NCBI RefSeq assembly: GCF_002975205.1
Contig: NZ_PCOC01000001.1
Coordinates: 1,364,001-1,428,000 of the forward strand
Source of the DNA: Ochrobactrum vermis
Lineage (GTDB): Bacteria > Pseudomonadota > Alphaproteobacteria > Rhizobiales > Rhizobiaceae
Direction of reading: 5' to 3'
Length of the DNA stretch: 64,000 nucleotides
Below are positions 27,108-34,304 of the stretch, in pieces. Numbering within the stretch: the stretch's first letter is position 1; each line of letters opens with the position of its first letter. Under the pieces are notes generated by a model, which was not told the DNA's origin, did no database searches, and saw nothing but the letters and a program-made list of their open reading frames with translations. The translations under genes and the position numbers were made by a program.

Positions 27108-27416
27108 ATGAAAGAAGAGCTAATCTTTGAGTTATGGCTTGATCCCGAACCTGATGGCCAAATGCTCCCTGGGCTTTGCCAAGCTGGCCCTATGGGGGAC
27201 GGATTTCGATCACTTCTCAACGAAGGGGCAATTCGCGTCGGGACTTTGAGTGGGCACAGCCATTTTGATGTGATGACCAGATATTGGAAATATCAAGGGT
27301 GGGGCGAATACAAGACGGAGCATTCTGAGGATTACCAGCCGTTCCCGGAACAATGGCTCCATATCCAACGCTCTCATTTGAGCACCGCTGAGGCGGTGAT
27401 CTCGGAGGAAAGCTAA
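27108..27416 (+). CDS. Small passenger ORF inside the insertion sequence
   Basis: A 102-residue acidic, Trp-rich polypeptide (ELIFELWLDPEPDGQMLPG, MTRYWKYQGWGEY, FPEQWLHIQ) of unknown function, 60 bases after the transposase and inside the element's ends. It has no signal peptide, membrane helix or recognised domain. The ribosome site is poor (no clear AGGAGG before the ATG). It could be an accessory transposition factor, a captured cargo gene or a chance ORF. The even spread of Trp and Tyr and the tidy fit between transposase and hairpin favour a real gene. Confidence 0.5.
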   Translation: MKEELIFELWLDPEPDGQMLPGLCQAGPMGDGFRSLLNEGAIRVGTLSGHSHFDVMTRYWKYQGWGEYKTEHSEDYQPFPEQWLHIQRSHLSTAEAVISEES

Positions 27417-27441
27417 AGCCCGAAGAGGCGTTCCCTTATCC

Positions 27442-27489
27442 GCCCCCGATCTGCCCTTGCAACCCTGACCAGCCGGTCAGATCGGGGGC
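27442..27489. repeat. Perfect 12-bp-arm hairpin near the right end of the insertion sequence
   Basis: GCCCCCGATCTG (27442-27453) and CAGATCGGGGGC (27478-27489) are exact reverse complements with a 24-nt loop. The loop and the inner edge of the right arm hold a second stem, TGACC (27466-27470) with GGTCA (27475-27479). It lies 26 bases after the passenger ORF and 28 before the right end boxes. No T run follows, so it may be a structural end element rather than a plain terminator. Confidence 0.6.
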
Positions 27490-27553
27490 TTGGCGCTGCG
27501 TCCTTCATCAAGAAGTGTCGCATTTCTATCTGGCCACCGGTGTCGCATCTCTA

Positions 27554-27869
27554 CCCAGCATTGACAATGTAAGCCATTGGACATTGGCTCCTCATGCTGT
27601 GCCCTTCATCTCGATCAGACATGCAGCAACTCGTCCCACGACTTTGATTTCAATCATTTCAAAGAACCGCGTGACGTGGGAAACACGACACGCATCAGGG
27701 GCAAACGTCCTGGCATCTAAGACCAAAGCATGCATGTACTGGCAGTCTATATGCGCTATTACCCGTGCGGCGCTGCATTTCGCAAATAGTCGGCAGCAGT
27801 ATCTTGCTTTCGAGAAGGTGAGCGCCATCTCGGGCTCAAGCCTGGATGGGAAGGAAGGTAGACTTAAAT
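27554..27869. other. Interval between the insertion sequence and the CoA-transferase gene
   Basis: About 316 bp with no gene I can support. A minus-strand frame at 27592-27882 (96 codons) has no domain or ribosome site I recognise and overlaps the next gene's start. The promoter for the downstream gene is presumably here. Confidence 0.4.
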
Positions 27870-29360
27870 ATGCTGGAAGCACGTATTCGAAACACTACGC
27901 TTCGCGATAAAATCATTACTGCGGAAAAGGCCGCTAGCCTTATCGAAGACGGAATGATCGTCGGCATGAGCGGTTTTACCCGCGCTGGCGACGCCAAGGC
28001 CGTGCCGATCGCCATGGCCGCCCGTGCCGCAACAGATCCCTTTAAAATCACGCTGATTACCGGTGCATCGCTCGGGCACGACGTCGACAAGATTCTGACC
28101 GAAGCACACGTGCTGGCCCGGCGCATGCCATTTCAGGTCGACAGAACCCTGCGCTCCGCAATCAATCGCGGCGAGGTGATGTTCATCGACCAGCATCTTT
28201 CCGAAACTGTCGAGCAATTGCGTTCGAACCAGATCGGCCCCATCGACTATGCTGTCGTCGAGGCCCTGGCGATTACCGAAAGCGGCGGGATCATTCCCAC
28301 GACATCTATCGGCAATTCGGCAAGCTTTGCCATTCTCGCGGACAAGGTCATCGTTGAAGTGAACCTCAACCAGCCTATGGCACTTGAAGGTCTGCACGAT
28401 ATCTATATTCCCACGAAGCGCCCTTCCCGCGACCCCATACCGGTCACAGCATGCGACAGCCGCGTTGGCCTGCCCTATATTCCGATACCGCCGGAAAAGA
28501 TCGCGGGCATTGTCATCACGCAGGAGAACGACAGCGCTTCGACCGTGGAGCCTGCCGACGGTGAAACGATTGCCATCGCGAGCCATCTGATCGAGTTTCT
28601 GATGCATGAAGTGGCAACTGGGCGGCTCGACCTGACGCTCAATCCTCTACAGGCTGGCATCGGAACCATCGCCAATGCGGTGTTGAATGGTTTCGCCGAT
28701 AGCCCGTTCCACAATCTGCGCATGTATAGCGAAGTGTTGCAGGACAGCACCTTCGACCTCTTCGACGCCGGAAAACTCGATTTTGCATCGGGATCATCGA
28801 TCACGCTCAGCCCTGCCTGCGGAGAACGAGTCTTCAATAATATCGACCGCTACCGTGAAAAGCTCATTCTGCGTCCGCAGGAAATCAGCAACCATCCGGA
28901 AGTCATCCGCCGTCTCGGCATCATCGGCATAAATACCGCGTTGGAATTCGACATTTATGGCAATGTGAATTCCACGCATGTAGACGGCACACATATGATG
29001 AACGGCATCGGTGGCTCCGGCGATTTTGCCCGCAACGCATTCATCTCGATCTTCGTCACCAAGTCCGAAGCCAAAAGCGGCGCCATATCATCCGTCGTGC
29101 CCATGGTTACGCATGTCGATCATACCGAGCACGATGTGGATATTCTGGTTACCGAACAGGGTCTCGCCGACTTGCGCGGCCTTGCTCCACGGGAGCGAGC
29201 GCGTGTCATCATTGATAATTGCGCCCATCCGGATTATCGCCCACAGCTCAATGATTATTTCGACCGGGCGTGCGCACGTGGGGGGCATACGCCTCACCTG
29301 ATCGAAGAAGCCTTTAGCTGGCATCAACGTCGTCGCGAGACGGGCAGCATGCGCGGCTGA
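27870..29360 (+). CDS. Acetyl-CoA hydrolase / succinyl-CoA:acetate CoA-transferase
   Basis: A 496-residue class I CoA-transferase. It should move CoA between succinyl-CoA and acetate, feeding acetate into the TCA cycle, or hydrolyse acetyl-CoA. Conserved blocks are GMSGFTRAGDAKAVP near the N-terminus, LTLNPLQAGIGTIANAVLNG, MYSEVLQDSTFDLFDAGK (the glutamate of YSEVLQD matches the catalytic Glu of this family), and GIGGSGDFARNAF. The ATG at 27870 (MLEARIRN) is chosen, with AAGGAAGG 11 bases upstream; an in-frame ATG at 27846 would add eight residues. The gene stands alone. Confidence 0.9.
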   Translation: MLEARIRNTTLRDKIITAEKAASLIEDGMIVGMSGFTRAGDAKAVPIAMAARAATDPFKITLITGASLGHDVDKILTEAHVLARRMPFQVDRTLRSAINRGEVMFIDQHLSETVEQLRSNQIGPIDYAVVEALAITESGGIIPTTSIGNSASFAILADKVIVEVNLNQPMALEGLHDIYIPTKRPSRDPIPVTACDSRVGLPYIPIPPEKIAGIVITQENDSASTVEPADGETIAIASHLIEFLMHEVATGRLDLTLNPLQAGIGTIANAVLNGFADSPFHNLRMYSEVLQDSTFDLFDAGKLDFASGSSITLSPACGERVFNNIDRYREKLILRPQEISNHPEVIRRLGIIGINTALEFDIYGNVNSTHVDGTHMMNGIGGSGDFARNAFISIFVTKSEAKSGAISSVVPMVTHVDHTEHDVDILVTEQGLADLRGLAPRERARVIIDNCAHPDYRPQLNDYFDRACARGGHTPHLIEEAFSWHQRRRETGSMRG

Positions 29361-29420
29361 ATACCGGGAATATCTGGTGCCATTCAGTGCCAGCCTTGTT
29401 TAAGTTCTTGCTTATAAAGC

Positions 29421-29445
29421 GGAACCTTCTTTTCCTTGGAACGTT
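29421..29445 (+). promoter_or_regulatory. EcfG-type general stress promoter
   Basis: GGAAC (29421-29425), a 16-base spacer and CGTT (29442-29445) match the alphaproteobacterial general stress sigma factor (EcfG / RpoE2) consensus GGAAC-N16-17-CGTT exactly. The start of transcription would be near 29453, giving a leader of about 145 bases before the small membrane protein gene at 29599. Confidence 0.7.
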
Positions 29446-29598
29446 AACTGGCACATCGTTTTTGGATTGGAGACGATGTGCCGGCGGCAAGGGCCCTGCC
29501 CTTTCTTCCGGTTACAACCGCTCAACCGGACGACGTGGAGGAACGGTCGTCGGGTGTGAGCATTGCAACCCCAAGTTCCGGGAAGGATCAGACCGCCT

Positions 29599-29760
29599 AT
29601 GTCCATCCTCATCAGCCTTCTGATAACAATCCTTGTTATCTTCCTCGTGCTTTATCTCATCAACATGCTGCCTCTGGACGCCAAGGTTAAACAGATCGCT
29701 CAAGTTATCGTGATCATCATTGGCATAATTTCACTTCTGAAATATCTGGCGGTCTTCTGA
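29599..29760 (+). CDS. Small membrane protein, Thivi_2564-like
   Basis: A 53-residue protein made almost entirely of two hydrophobic helices (about 2-22 and 31-50) joined by NMLPLDAKVKQ. This matches the small Thivi_2564-type membrane proteins found in stress regulons of alphaproteobacteria; the name is from memory. The ATG at 29599 has GGAAGGA upstream (29581-29587). The frame can be read back to 29563, but the extra residues are Pro/Arg-rich and unlikely. Its EcfG-type promoter and a clean terminator make it a single-gene stress transcript. Function unknown. Confidence 0.82.
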   Translation: MSILISLLITILVIFLVLYLINMLPLDAKVKQIAQVIVIIIGIISLLKYLAVF

Positions 29761-29787
29761 TTTTAAGCCAATAGCAGCCATAATCCC

Positions 29788-29821
29788 GGAACGTTAGGAC
29801 TTTCTGGCGTTCCGTTTTTTT
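29788..29821 (+). terminator. Intrinsic terminator of the small membrane protein gene
   Basis: CGGAACG (29788-29794) pairs with CGTTCCG (29808-29814) over a 13-nt loop, followed by seven T. It is a textbook rho-independent terminator, 27 bases after the stop. Confidence 0.85.
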
Positions 29822-30120
29822 ACAATACTATGCTCACGGTATTTCCCGGCTTATATTAGTCACTTATGATTTATGTCTTATTGAGACGGTTCTTTTAAAC
29901 ATAGTTGTGCTTAATTACATTTCCTCGTAACATATAACCGCTATGCTACCTGTGATTGTGTCATTAATGGCACTCATAAACAAAAAATTGCAAGAGGCGC
30001 ATAGTGGTACCTTTCCCCTCTCAGGCGTTCCTTTTATAAGGCCCGCAAAATAAAGCCCGTTCATACAGGGTTCAGGCGGGGTCGTTGATCATCCTCACTC
30101 AGGGTTGGGAGTCCGAGGGA
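29822..30120. other. Intergenic region before the diguanylate cyclase
   Basis: About 300 bases, AT-rich in the first half. It presumably contains the promoter for the GGDEF gene. I see no ORF with coding features and no strong hairpin. Confidence 0.4.
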
Positions 30121-30912
30121 ATGAAGAAGACTGCTCTTTTGAAAGCAGCATTGATAACGCTGTCTGTCGTAGTGTTCTCGCTGGGAGCAACGTCGATAGT
30201 GGCCTATTCTGCAGGCGTAAGCCCTGGCGTGGTTGCGCTTAGCCTTAGCGCAGGCATTCCCGCAGCCACGGCCTTCCCCTCCCTTGCCTATATTTTTCAT
30301 CAGCACAGCAAGCTAAGAGATGCTTATCTCCAGCTCGAAAAAGCGCATGTCGAGCTGCAGGCACGGTCGCGGATTGATCACATGACAGGCCTCCTCAACC
30401 GCGAGGCGCTGTTCGAAGCGATGAAAATCAGCCGGTCCCGTATCGAGACGGGCACTTTGCTCGTTGTTGATGCAGACCACTTCAAGGCAATCAACGATAC
30501 GTTCGGCCATGGCGTGGGCGACCGCGCTTTGAAACTGATTGCTTTCGCACTTCAGAATGTGACTCGAAAAGGTGATCTTGTCGGCCGCATCGGCGGGGAG
30601 GAATTTTGCGTTTTTCTGCCGGGTGCAAGCGGAGAAACCGGCATGCGTGTTGCGCAGCGCATACGCGCTGAAGTAGAAAACACACCGTTTCATACGACCG
30701 AATATCAGGTCTATCCGTTGACAATCAGCATCGGCGTCGCCTCGGCACCCAAGAACGAGACGAACTCACAGGTGCTCAGTCGTGCTGATCGCTGCCTCTA
30801 CATGGCCAAGCAACGCGGACGCAATTGTGTGGTGTTCGATGAGGAAAGCGGGCGACTTGCCAGCGCGTCTGTCGTCTCTATCGCAACAGTTCGGGAAGTG
30901 GCGCGCGGATAG
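30121..30912 (+). CDS. Membrane diguanylate cyclase (GGDEF)
   Basis: A 263-residue enzyme that would make cyclic di-GMP. Two membrane helices (about 5-27 and 31-55) form a minimal sensor, a short coiled coil (about 60-78) follows, and the GGDEF domain covers about 80-245. The active loop reads GGEEF at 158-162, an accepted variant, and the substrate-binding DADHFKAINDTFGHGVGD is intact. No RxxD inhibitory site is clear directly before the active loop. The ATG at 30121 has GAGGGA upstream; the frame from 30085 adds 12 residues without benefit. Confidence 0.9.
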   Translation: MKKTALLKAALITLSVVVFSLGATSIVAYSAGVSPGVVALSLSAGIPAATAFPSLAYIFHQHSKLRDAYLQLEKAHVELQARSRIDHMTGLLNREALFEAMKISRSRIETGTLLVVDADHFKAINDTFGHGVGDRALKLIAFALQNVTRKGDLVGRIGGEEFCVFLPGASGETGMRVAQRIRAEVENTPFHTTEYQVYPLTISIGVASAPKNETNSQVLSRADRCLYMAKQRGRNCVVFDEESGRLASASVVSIATVREVARG

Positions 30913-30921
30913 CGCCACGCA

Positions 30922-31443
30922 TCACTTCCAGGGTTCGATTACCTCTTCGGACCATCCAACGGGCACGAAACCCATCTTCTGATAGAGCTGCAAGGCGCGC
31001 GGGCTGTCGAGCGTGTTGGTATGGATTGTCACCTTTTCCGGCCCATGGGCCCAGGCGGCGGAAATCGCTTCACTCAGGAAGAACTTGCCGATCCCCCGCC
31101 CCTGAAAATCATCGATGAGGCCAAAATAGAGAATCTCGGCAGCTTCCGGCAAAGCCGACAGCTCGAGCTCGACAAAGCCCGCCGGACAGCCCTCAGCATA
31201 GAGGATATGGATTTCGGTCGTATCAGCATGAATCGCAGCCGCAACTTCCGCGTCCGTCTGAACACGACGCATCATCCAATGATGCTTGCGCCCGATTTGT
31301 TCATACAGATAGCGGTAATAATGAACTGGCATGTCGCCCGCCCGCATGATCGCCAGGCGGATACCGGAGGGTACCGGCACCGCAACGGCCTGACGGGTCG
31401 ACATTTCCAAATGCGTGATGCGGGCAGTCAGCTTTTCGGACAT
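30922..31443 (-). CDS. GNAT-family N-acetyltransferase
   Basis: A 173-residue acetyltransferase. The acetyl-CoA-binding motif A is LIDDFQGRGIGKFFLSEAI near 110-130 (Q/RxxGxG/A), and the C-terminal VTIHTNTLDSPRALQLYQKMGF is the motif B region. The start lies two bases after the stop of sseA, so the two are translationally coupled. The acceptor cannot be named. It ends near the stop of the diguanylate cyclase, with which it converges. Confidence 0.88.
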   Translation of the reverse strand: MSEKLTARITHLEMSTRQAVAVPVPSGIRLAIMRAGDMPVHYYRYLYEQIGRKHHWMMRRVQTDAEVAAAIHADTTEIHILYAEGCPAGFVELELSALPEAAEILYFGLIDDFQGRGIGKFFLSEAISAAWAHGPEKVTIHTNTLDSPRALQLYQKMGFVPVGWSEEVIEPWK

Positions 31444-31445
31444 GT

Positions 31446-32300
31446 TTATTCGGCTTCACCGGTCACGACAGGTGTATCCTGCCTGCTGCCCCATTCGCTC
31501 CAGGAGCCGTCGTAAAGACGGTTATCCTTATGACCGAGTGACGTCAGCGCCAGCGTGATGACGGCGGCGGTTACACCAGAGCCGCAACTAGTAACGACCG
31601 GCTTGGAAAGATCGACACCGGCCTCATCAAAAATCTTGCGCAGGCTCGCCAGATCCTTCAGCTCACCGTTTTCAGACAAGGTGCCGACGGGAACGTTGCG
31701 TGCGCCCGGCATGTGGCCCGAGCGCATACCGGCACGCGGTTCCGCATCGCGTCCGGTGAAACGTCCGGCTGCGCGCGCATCGGCAATCTGCAAGCGTCGT
31801 TCGTCCACGATATCACGCATCTGCGTAAAATCGACCACCGCTGCCTCGTTGAAGGATGGTGTGAACAGTGTCGGCGCAATCTTGGTGGCTTCATCGGTGA
31901 CCGGATAACCGGCCTTTTTCCAGCCGTCAAAGCCGCCATCGAGCACATAGACATCCTTCACGCCCATGACGCGGAACATCCACCAGACGCGCGGCGCGGA
32001 AAACATGCCCGGTCCATCATAGACCACGACTGTTTCATCGGCGGTGATGCCCATGGCACCGACATGCTGCGCAAAAAGCTCTGGCGACGGCAAGGTATGC
32101 GGCAGACCGGATTCCTTATCGGCGATCTTGTCCTGATCGAAGAACACGGCGCCTGGAATATGCACGGCGTTGTATTCTTCCTGTCCATTGCGTCCCGCAG
32201 CGGGAAGATACCAGGATGCATCGACAATCGCGATTCCCGGTTTGCCGAGCCGTTCTTTCAACCAGTCCCGCGAAACAACGAAGGCGCTTTTCTCAACCAT
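31446..32300 (-). CDS. sseA: 3-mercaptopyruvate sulfurtransferase
   Basis: A 284-residue tandem rhodanese. The N-terminal domain (about 8-130) is inactive and the C-terminal domain (about 165-280) carries the nucleophile C239 in the loop CGSGVTA, the mercaptopyruvate type rather than the thiosulfate type. It moves sulfur from 3-mercaptopyruvate to thiol or cyanide acceptors. GGAG precedes the ATG. The gene is part of a leftward set with cysK and alaX, which all touch cysteine or its misuse in translation, and is coupled to the GNAT gene. Confidence 0.93.
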   Translation of the reverse strand: MVEKSAFVVSRDWLKERLGKPGIAIVDASWYLPAAGRNGQEEYNAVHIPGAVFFDQDKIADKESGLPHTLPSPELFAQHVGAMGITADETVVVYDGPGMFSAPRVWWMFRVMGVKDVYVLDGGFDGWKKAGYPVTDEATKIAPTLFTPSFNEAAVVDFTQMRDIVDERRLQIADARAAGRFTGRDAEPRAGMRSGHMPGARNVPVGTLSENGELKDLASLRKIFDEAGVDLSKPVVTSCGSGVTAAVITLALTSLGHKDNRLYDGSWSEWGSRQDTPVVTGEAE

Positions 32301-32359
32301 GGATCAACACTCCTCAAGCACGTTTCGCAAAACCGGGAAACATGCGGAAAACGATGGGT

Positions 32360-33103
32360 TCAGGCTTCTGGCAGGGCACCAAAACGAATGCGAAACCGGC
32401 GGTTTTCCTTACCCTTTTTTTCGATCTTGCCGATGTGGATTTCGCCCACTTCCTGCGTCTCGGAAACGTGTGTGCCGCCACAAGGTTGCGAATCCACCAC
32501 ACCGTTTTCACCGATAAGAACAAGGCGTATGCGACCAAGTCCTACTGGCGGACGCACATTCTTCGACTTTACGATATCAGGGTTTGCAAGGAATTCTTCA
32601 TCGCTGATCCAGCGAATGGCAACCGCATCATTGGCGTTCACCCGCTCCATCAGCTTCTCGGTCACGAATTCCTTGGTGTAGCTCGCGTCGGGAAGATCGA
32701 AATCAACGCGGCTCTCCTCCTCGCCGACGGCTGCGCCGGTGATCGGGAAGGGGCAGACCACGGAAAGCAGGTGACAAGCCGTATGCATGCGCATCAGCTT
32801 ATAGCGGCGTGGCCAGTCGACATGCAGCACCAGTTTTTCGCCGACTGCTGGCGAAGCCTGTCCTTCTGCCGGAACGTGAATGATTTCGTTCTTGTTTTCG
32901 CCGGTAACGGTTGCCGCAATCTCGATGCGGGAACCATCCGTTTGTTCTAAAAACCCGATATCGCCCGGCTGGCCACCAGAGGTCGCATAGAAATTCGTCT
33001 GGTCGAGAATAATTCCGCCGGTTTCGGTAATGGCGAGTACCGTGCCCTCCGCCGTTGAAAGATAGGAATCTTCGCGGAAAAGCGCTTCGGTCTCGTATGC
33101 CAT
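32360..33103 (-). CDS. Alanyl-tRNA editing protein AlaX
   Basis: A 247-residue stand-alone editing domain related to the AlaRS C-terminal half. It should hydrolyse mischarged Ser- or Gly-tRNA(Ala). Zinc ligands are visible as H107xxxH111 (MHTACHLL) and C208xxxH212 (CGGTH). The N-terminal TNFYATSGGQPGD block is the conserved tRNA-contact segment. I use the ATG at 33103 (MAYETEALF), two bases after the stop of cysK; the frame runs back to 33151 inside cysK. The tight spacing with cysK suggests one transcript. Confidence 0.92.
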   Translation of the reverse strand: MAYETEALFREDSYLSTAEGTVLAITETGGIILDQTNFYATSGGQPGDIGFLEQTDGSRIEIAATVTGENKNEIIHVPAEGQASPAVGEKLVLHVDWPRRYKLMRMHTACHLLSVVCPFPITGAAVGEEESRVDFDLPDASYTKEFVTEKLMERVNANDAVAIRWISDEEFLANPDIVKSKNVRPPVGLGRIRLVLIGENGVVDSQPCGGTHVSETQEVGEIHIGKIEKKGKENRRFRIRFGALPEA

Positions 33104-33105
33104 GA

Positions 33106-34134
33106 TTATCCCTCGAACGGTATGTCTATCTCGGTTTTCTTCTCCAGCCATTCCGGTACGGGCAGGCTCTTGCCGCGCAGGAAAGCAGGATTGAAGAGCT
33201 TGGACTGGTAACGATTACCATAGTCGCAAAGCACCGTCACAATTGTGTGGCCCGGCCCGAGATCTTTTGCAAGCCGGATTGCACCTGCAATATTGATACC
33301 TGAAGAACCGCCGAGGCAAAGTCCCTCATTTTCCACCAGATCAAATACGATATCGAGCGCTTCCGCATCGGACAGGCGGTAGGAGAAGTCGGGGGTGAAC
33401 CCTTCAAGATTGGCGGTGACACGTCCCTGCCCTATGCCCTCGGTGATCGAGTCGCCCTCGGCTTTCAGCTCACCGGTCGTATAGAAGGAATGAAGTGCGG
33501 CTCCATATGGATCGGCAAGTGCGATCTTGATATCGGCATCGTGATCCTTCAGGCCGAATGCTGTTCCAACTAGCGTTCCGCCCGATCCGACAGCGGCGAC
33601 AAACCCGTCGACCTTACCATCGGTATCGCGCCAGATTTCCTGTGCCGTGGTTTCGATATGGGCTTGCCGGTTAATCGGATTGTCGAACTGGTTAGCCCAT
33701 ATCGCGCCGTTCGGCTCGGTCTTTGCCAGTTGTTCGGCCAATCGCCCGGACAGGCGCACATAATTGTTCGGGTTTCGATAGGGCGCGGCTGGAACCTCGA
33801 TCAGTTCAGCGCCAAGCAGGCGCAGGGCGTCCTTCTTTTCCTGGCTCTGTGTTTCGGGAATAACGATAACCGTGCGATAGCCAAGCGCTTTCGCCACCAT
33901 CGTGAGGCCAATGCCCGTATTGCCTGCCGTGCCCTCAACGATGACACCGCCAGGTTTCAGAAGCCCGCGCTTTTCAGCATCGCGGATAATATAGAGCGCT
34001 GCCCGATCCTTTACCGACTGGCCAGGGTTGAGGAATTCGGCCTTGCCGTAGATTGCACAGCCGGTCAGTTCGGAAGCCTTCTTCAAATGAATCAATGGCG
34101 TATTGCCGATTGCGTCGAGCACTGATTGGAACAT
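33106..34134 (-). CDS. Cysteine synthase (O-acetylserine sulfhydrylase type)
   Basis: A 342-residue PLP enzyme of the cysteine synthase / cystathionine beta-synthase family. The PLP lysine is K42 in NPGQSVKDRAA, the substrate loop is EGTAGNTGIGL, and the phosphate-binding loop is VGSGGTLVG. The C-terminal ~25 residues after LFNPAFLRGK make it slightly longer than CysK of enteric bacteria. The ATG at 34134 has AGGAAGGACGGA upstream; the frame from 34191 adds 19 residues without a good ribosome site. It heads the cysK-alaX pair. Confidence 0.9.
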   Translation of the reverse strand: MFQSVLDAIGNTPLIHLKKASELTGCAIYGKAEFLNPGQSVKDRAALYIIRDAEKRGLLKPGGVIVEGTAGNTGIGLTMVAKALGYRTVIVIPETQSQEKKDALRLLGAELIEVPAAPYRNPNNYVRLSGRLAEQLAKTEPNGAIWANQFDNPINRQAHIETTAQEIWRDTDGKVDGFVAAVGSGGTLVGTAFGLKDHDADIKIALADPYGAALHSFYTTGELKAEGDSITEGIGQGRVTANLEGFTPDFSYRLSDAEALDIVFDLVENEGLCLGGSSGINIAGAIRLAKDLGPGHTIVTVLCDYGNRYQSKLFNPAFLRGKSLPVPEWLEKKTEIDIPFEG

Positions 34135-34256
34135 GGCTTCCGTCCTTCCTGTTTCGCAGAGGAAGTTATGAGGAAGCGCCCTGCCCTTCAAGCAAGCATG
34201 GAATATTTTTCCAGTTTGTTGCGCAAATCGAAACCCATCCTGGGGCTACAAATAGA

Positions 34257-34284
34257 AAAGCCGCCCGAAATGGGCGGCTTTTTG
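34257..34284 (-). terminator. Terminator after the DEAD-box helicase gene
   Basis: AAAAGCCGCCC (34257-34267) pairs with GGGCGGCTTTT over a 5-nt loop, with T runs on both strands. Read leftward it ends the RNA helicase transcript 20 bases after its stop and insulates cysK. Confidence 0.85.
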
Positions 34285-34304
34285 GAAAAATGTTCGGGGC
34301 GAGC

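Larger units (their letters stand above)
25498..27553 (+). mobile_element. ISNCY-type insertion sequence with inverted ends
   Basis: About 2.06 kb bounded by related inverted ends. The left end is AATGCGACA, 16 bases, then ATGCGAC (25502-25533). The right end, read inward on the minus strand, is GATGCGACA, 17 bases, then ATGCGAC (about 27549-27517), with GGCCAG conserved inside both. Outer TAGTA / TAGAG may be the true tips. Each end thus carries two ATGCGAC boxes, likely transposase binding sites. The element contains a transposase, a small ORF and a strong hairpin. I could not identify a target-site duplication. Confidence 0.78.

Noticed and set aside
27592..27882. Minus-strand ORF of 96 codons between the insertion sequence and the CoA-transferase
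   Set aside because: Starts inside the CoA-transferase gene, has no ribosome site or domain I can name; could be a remnant, but support is lacking.
29387..29623. Plus-strand ORF overlapping the EcfG-type promoter
   Set aside because: Covers the promoter and the start of the small membrane protein gene; sequence not protein-like.
29791..29813. Reverse-strand EcfG promoter (AACG...GTTCC)
   Set aside because: The spacer is only 14 bases and the segment is the stem of a terminator.
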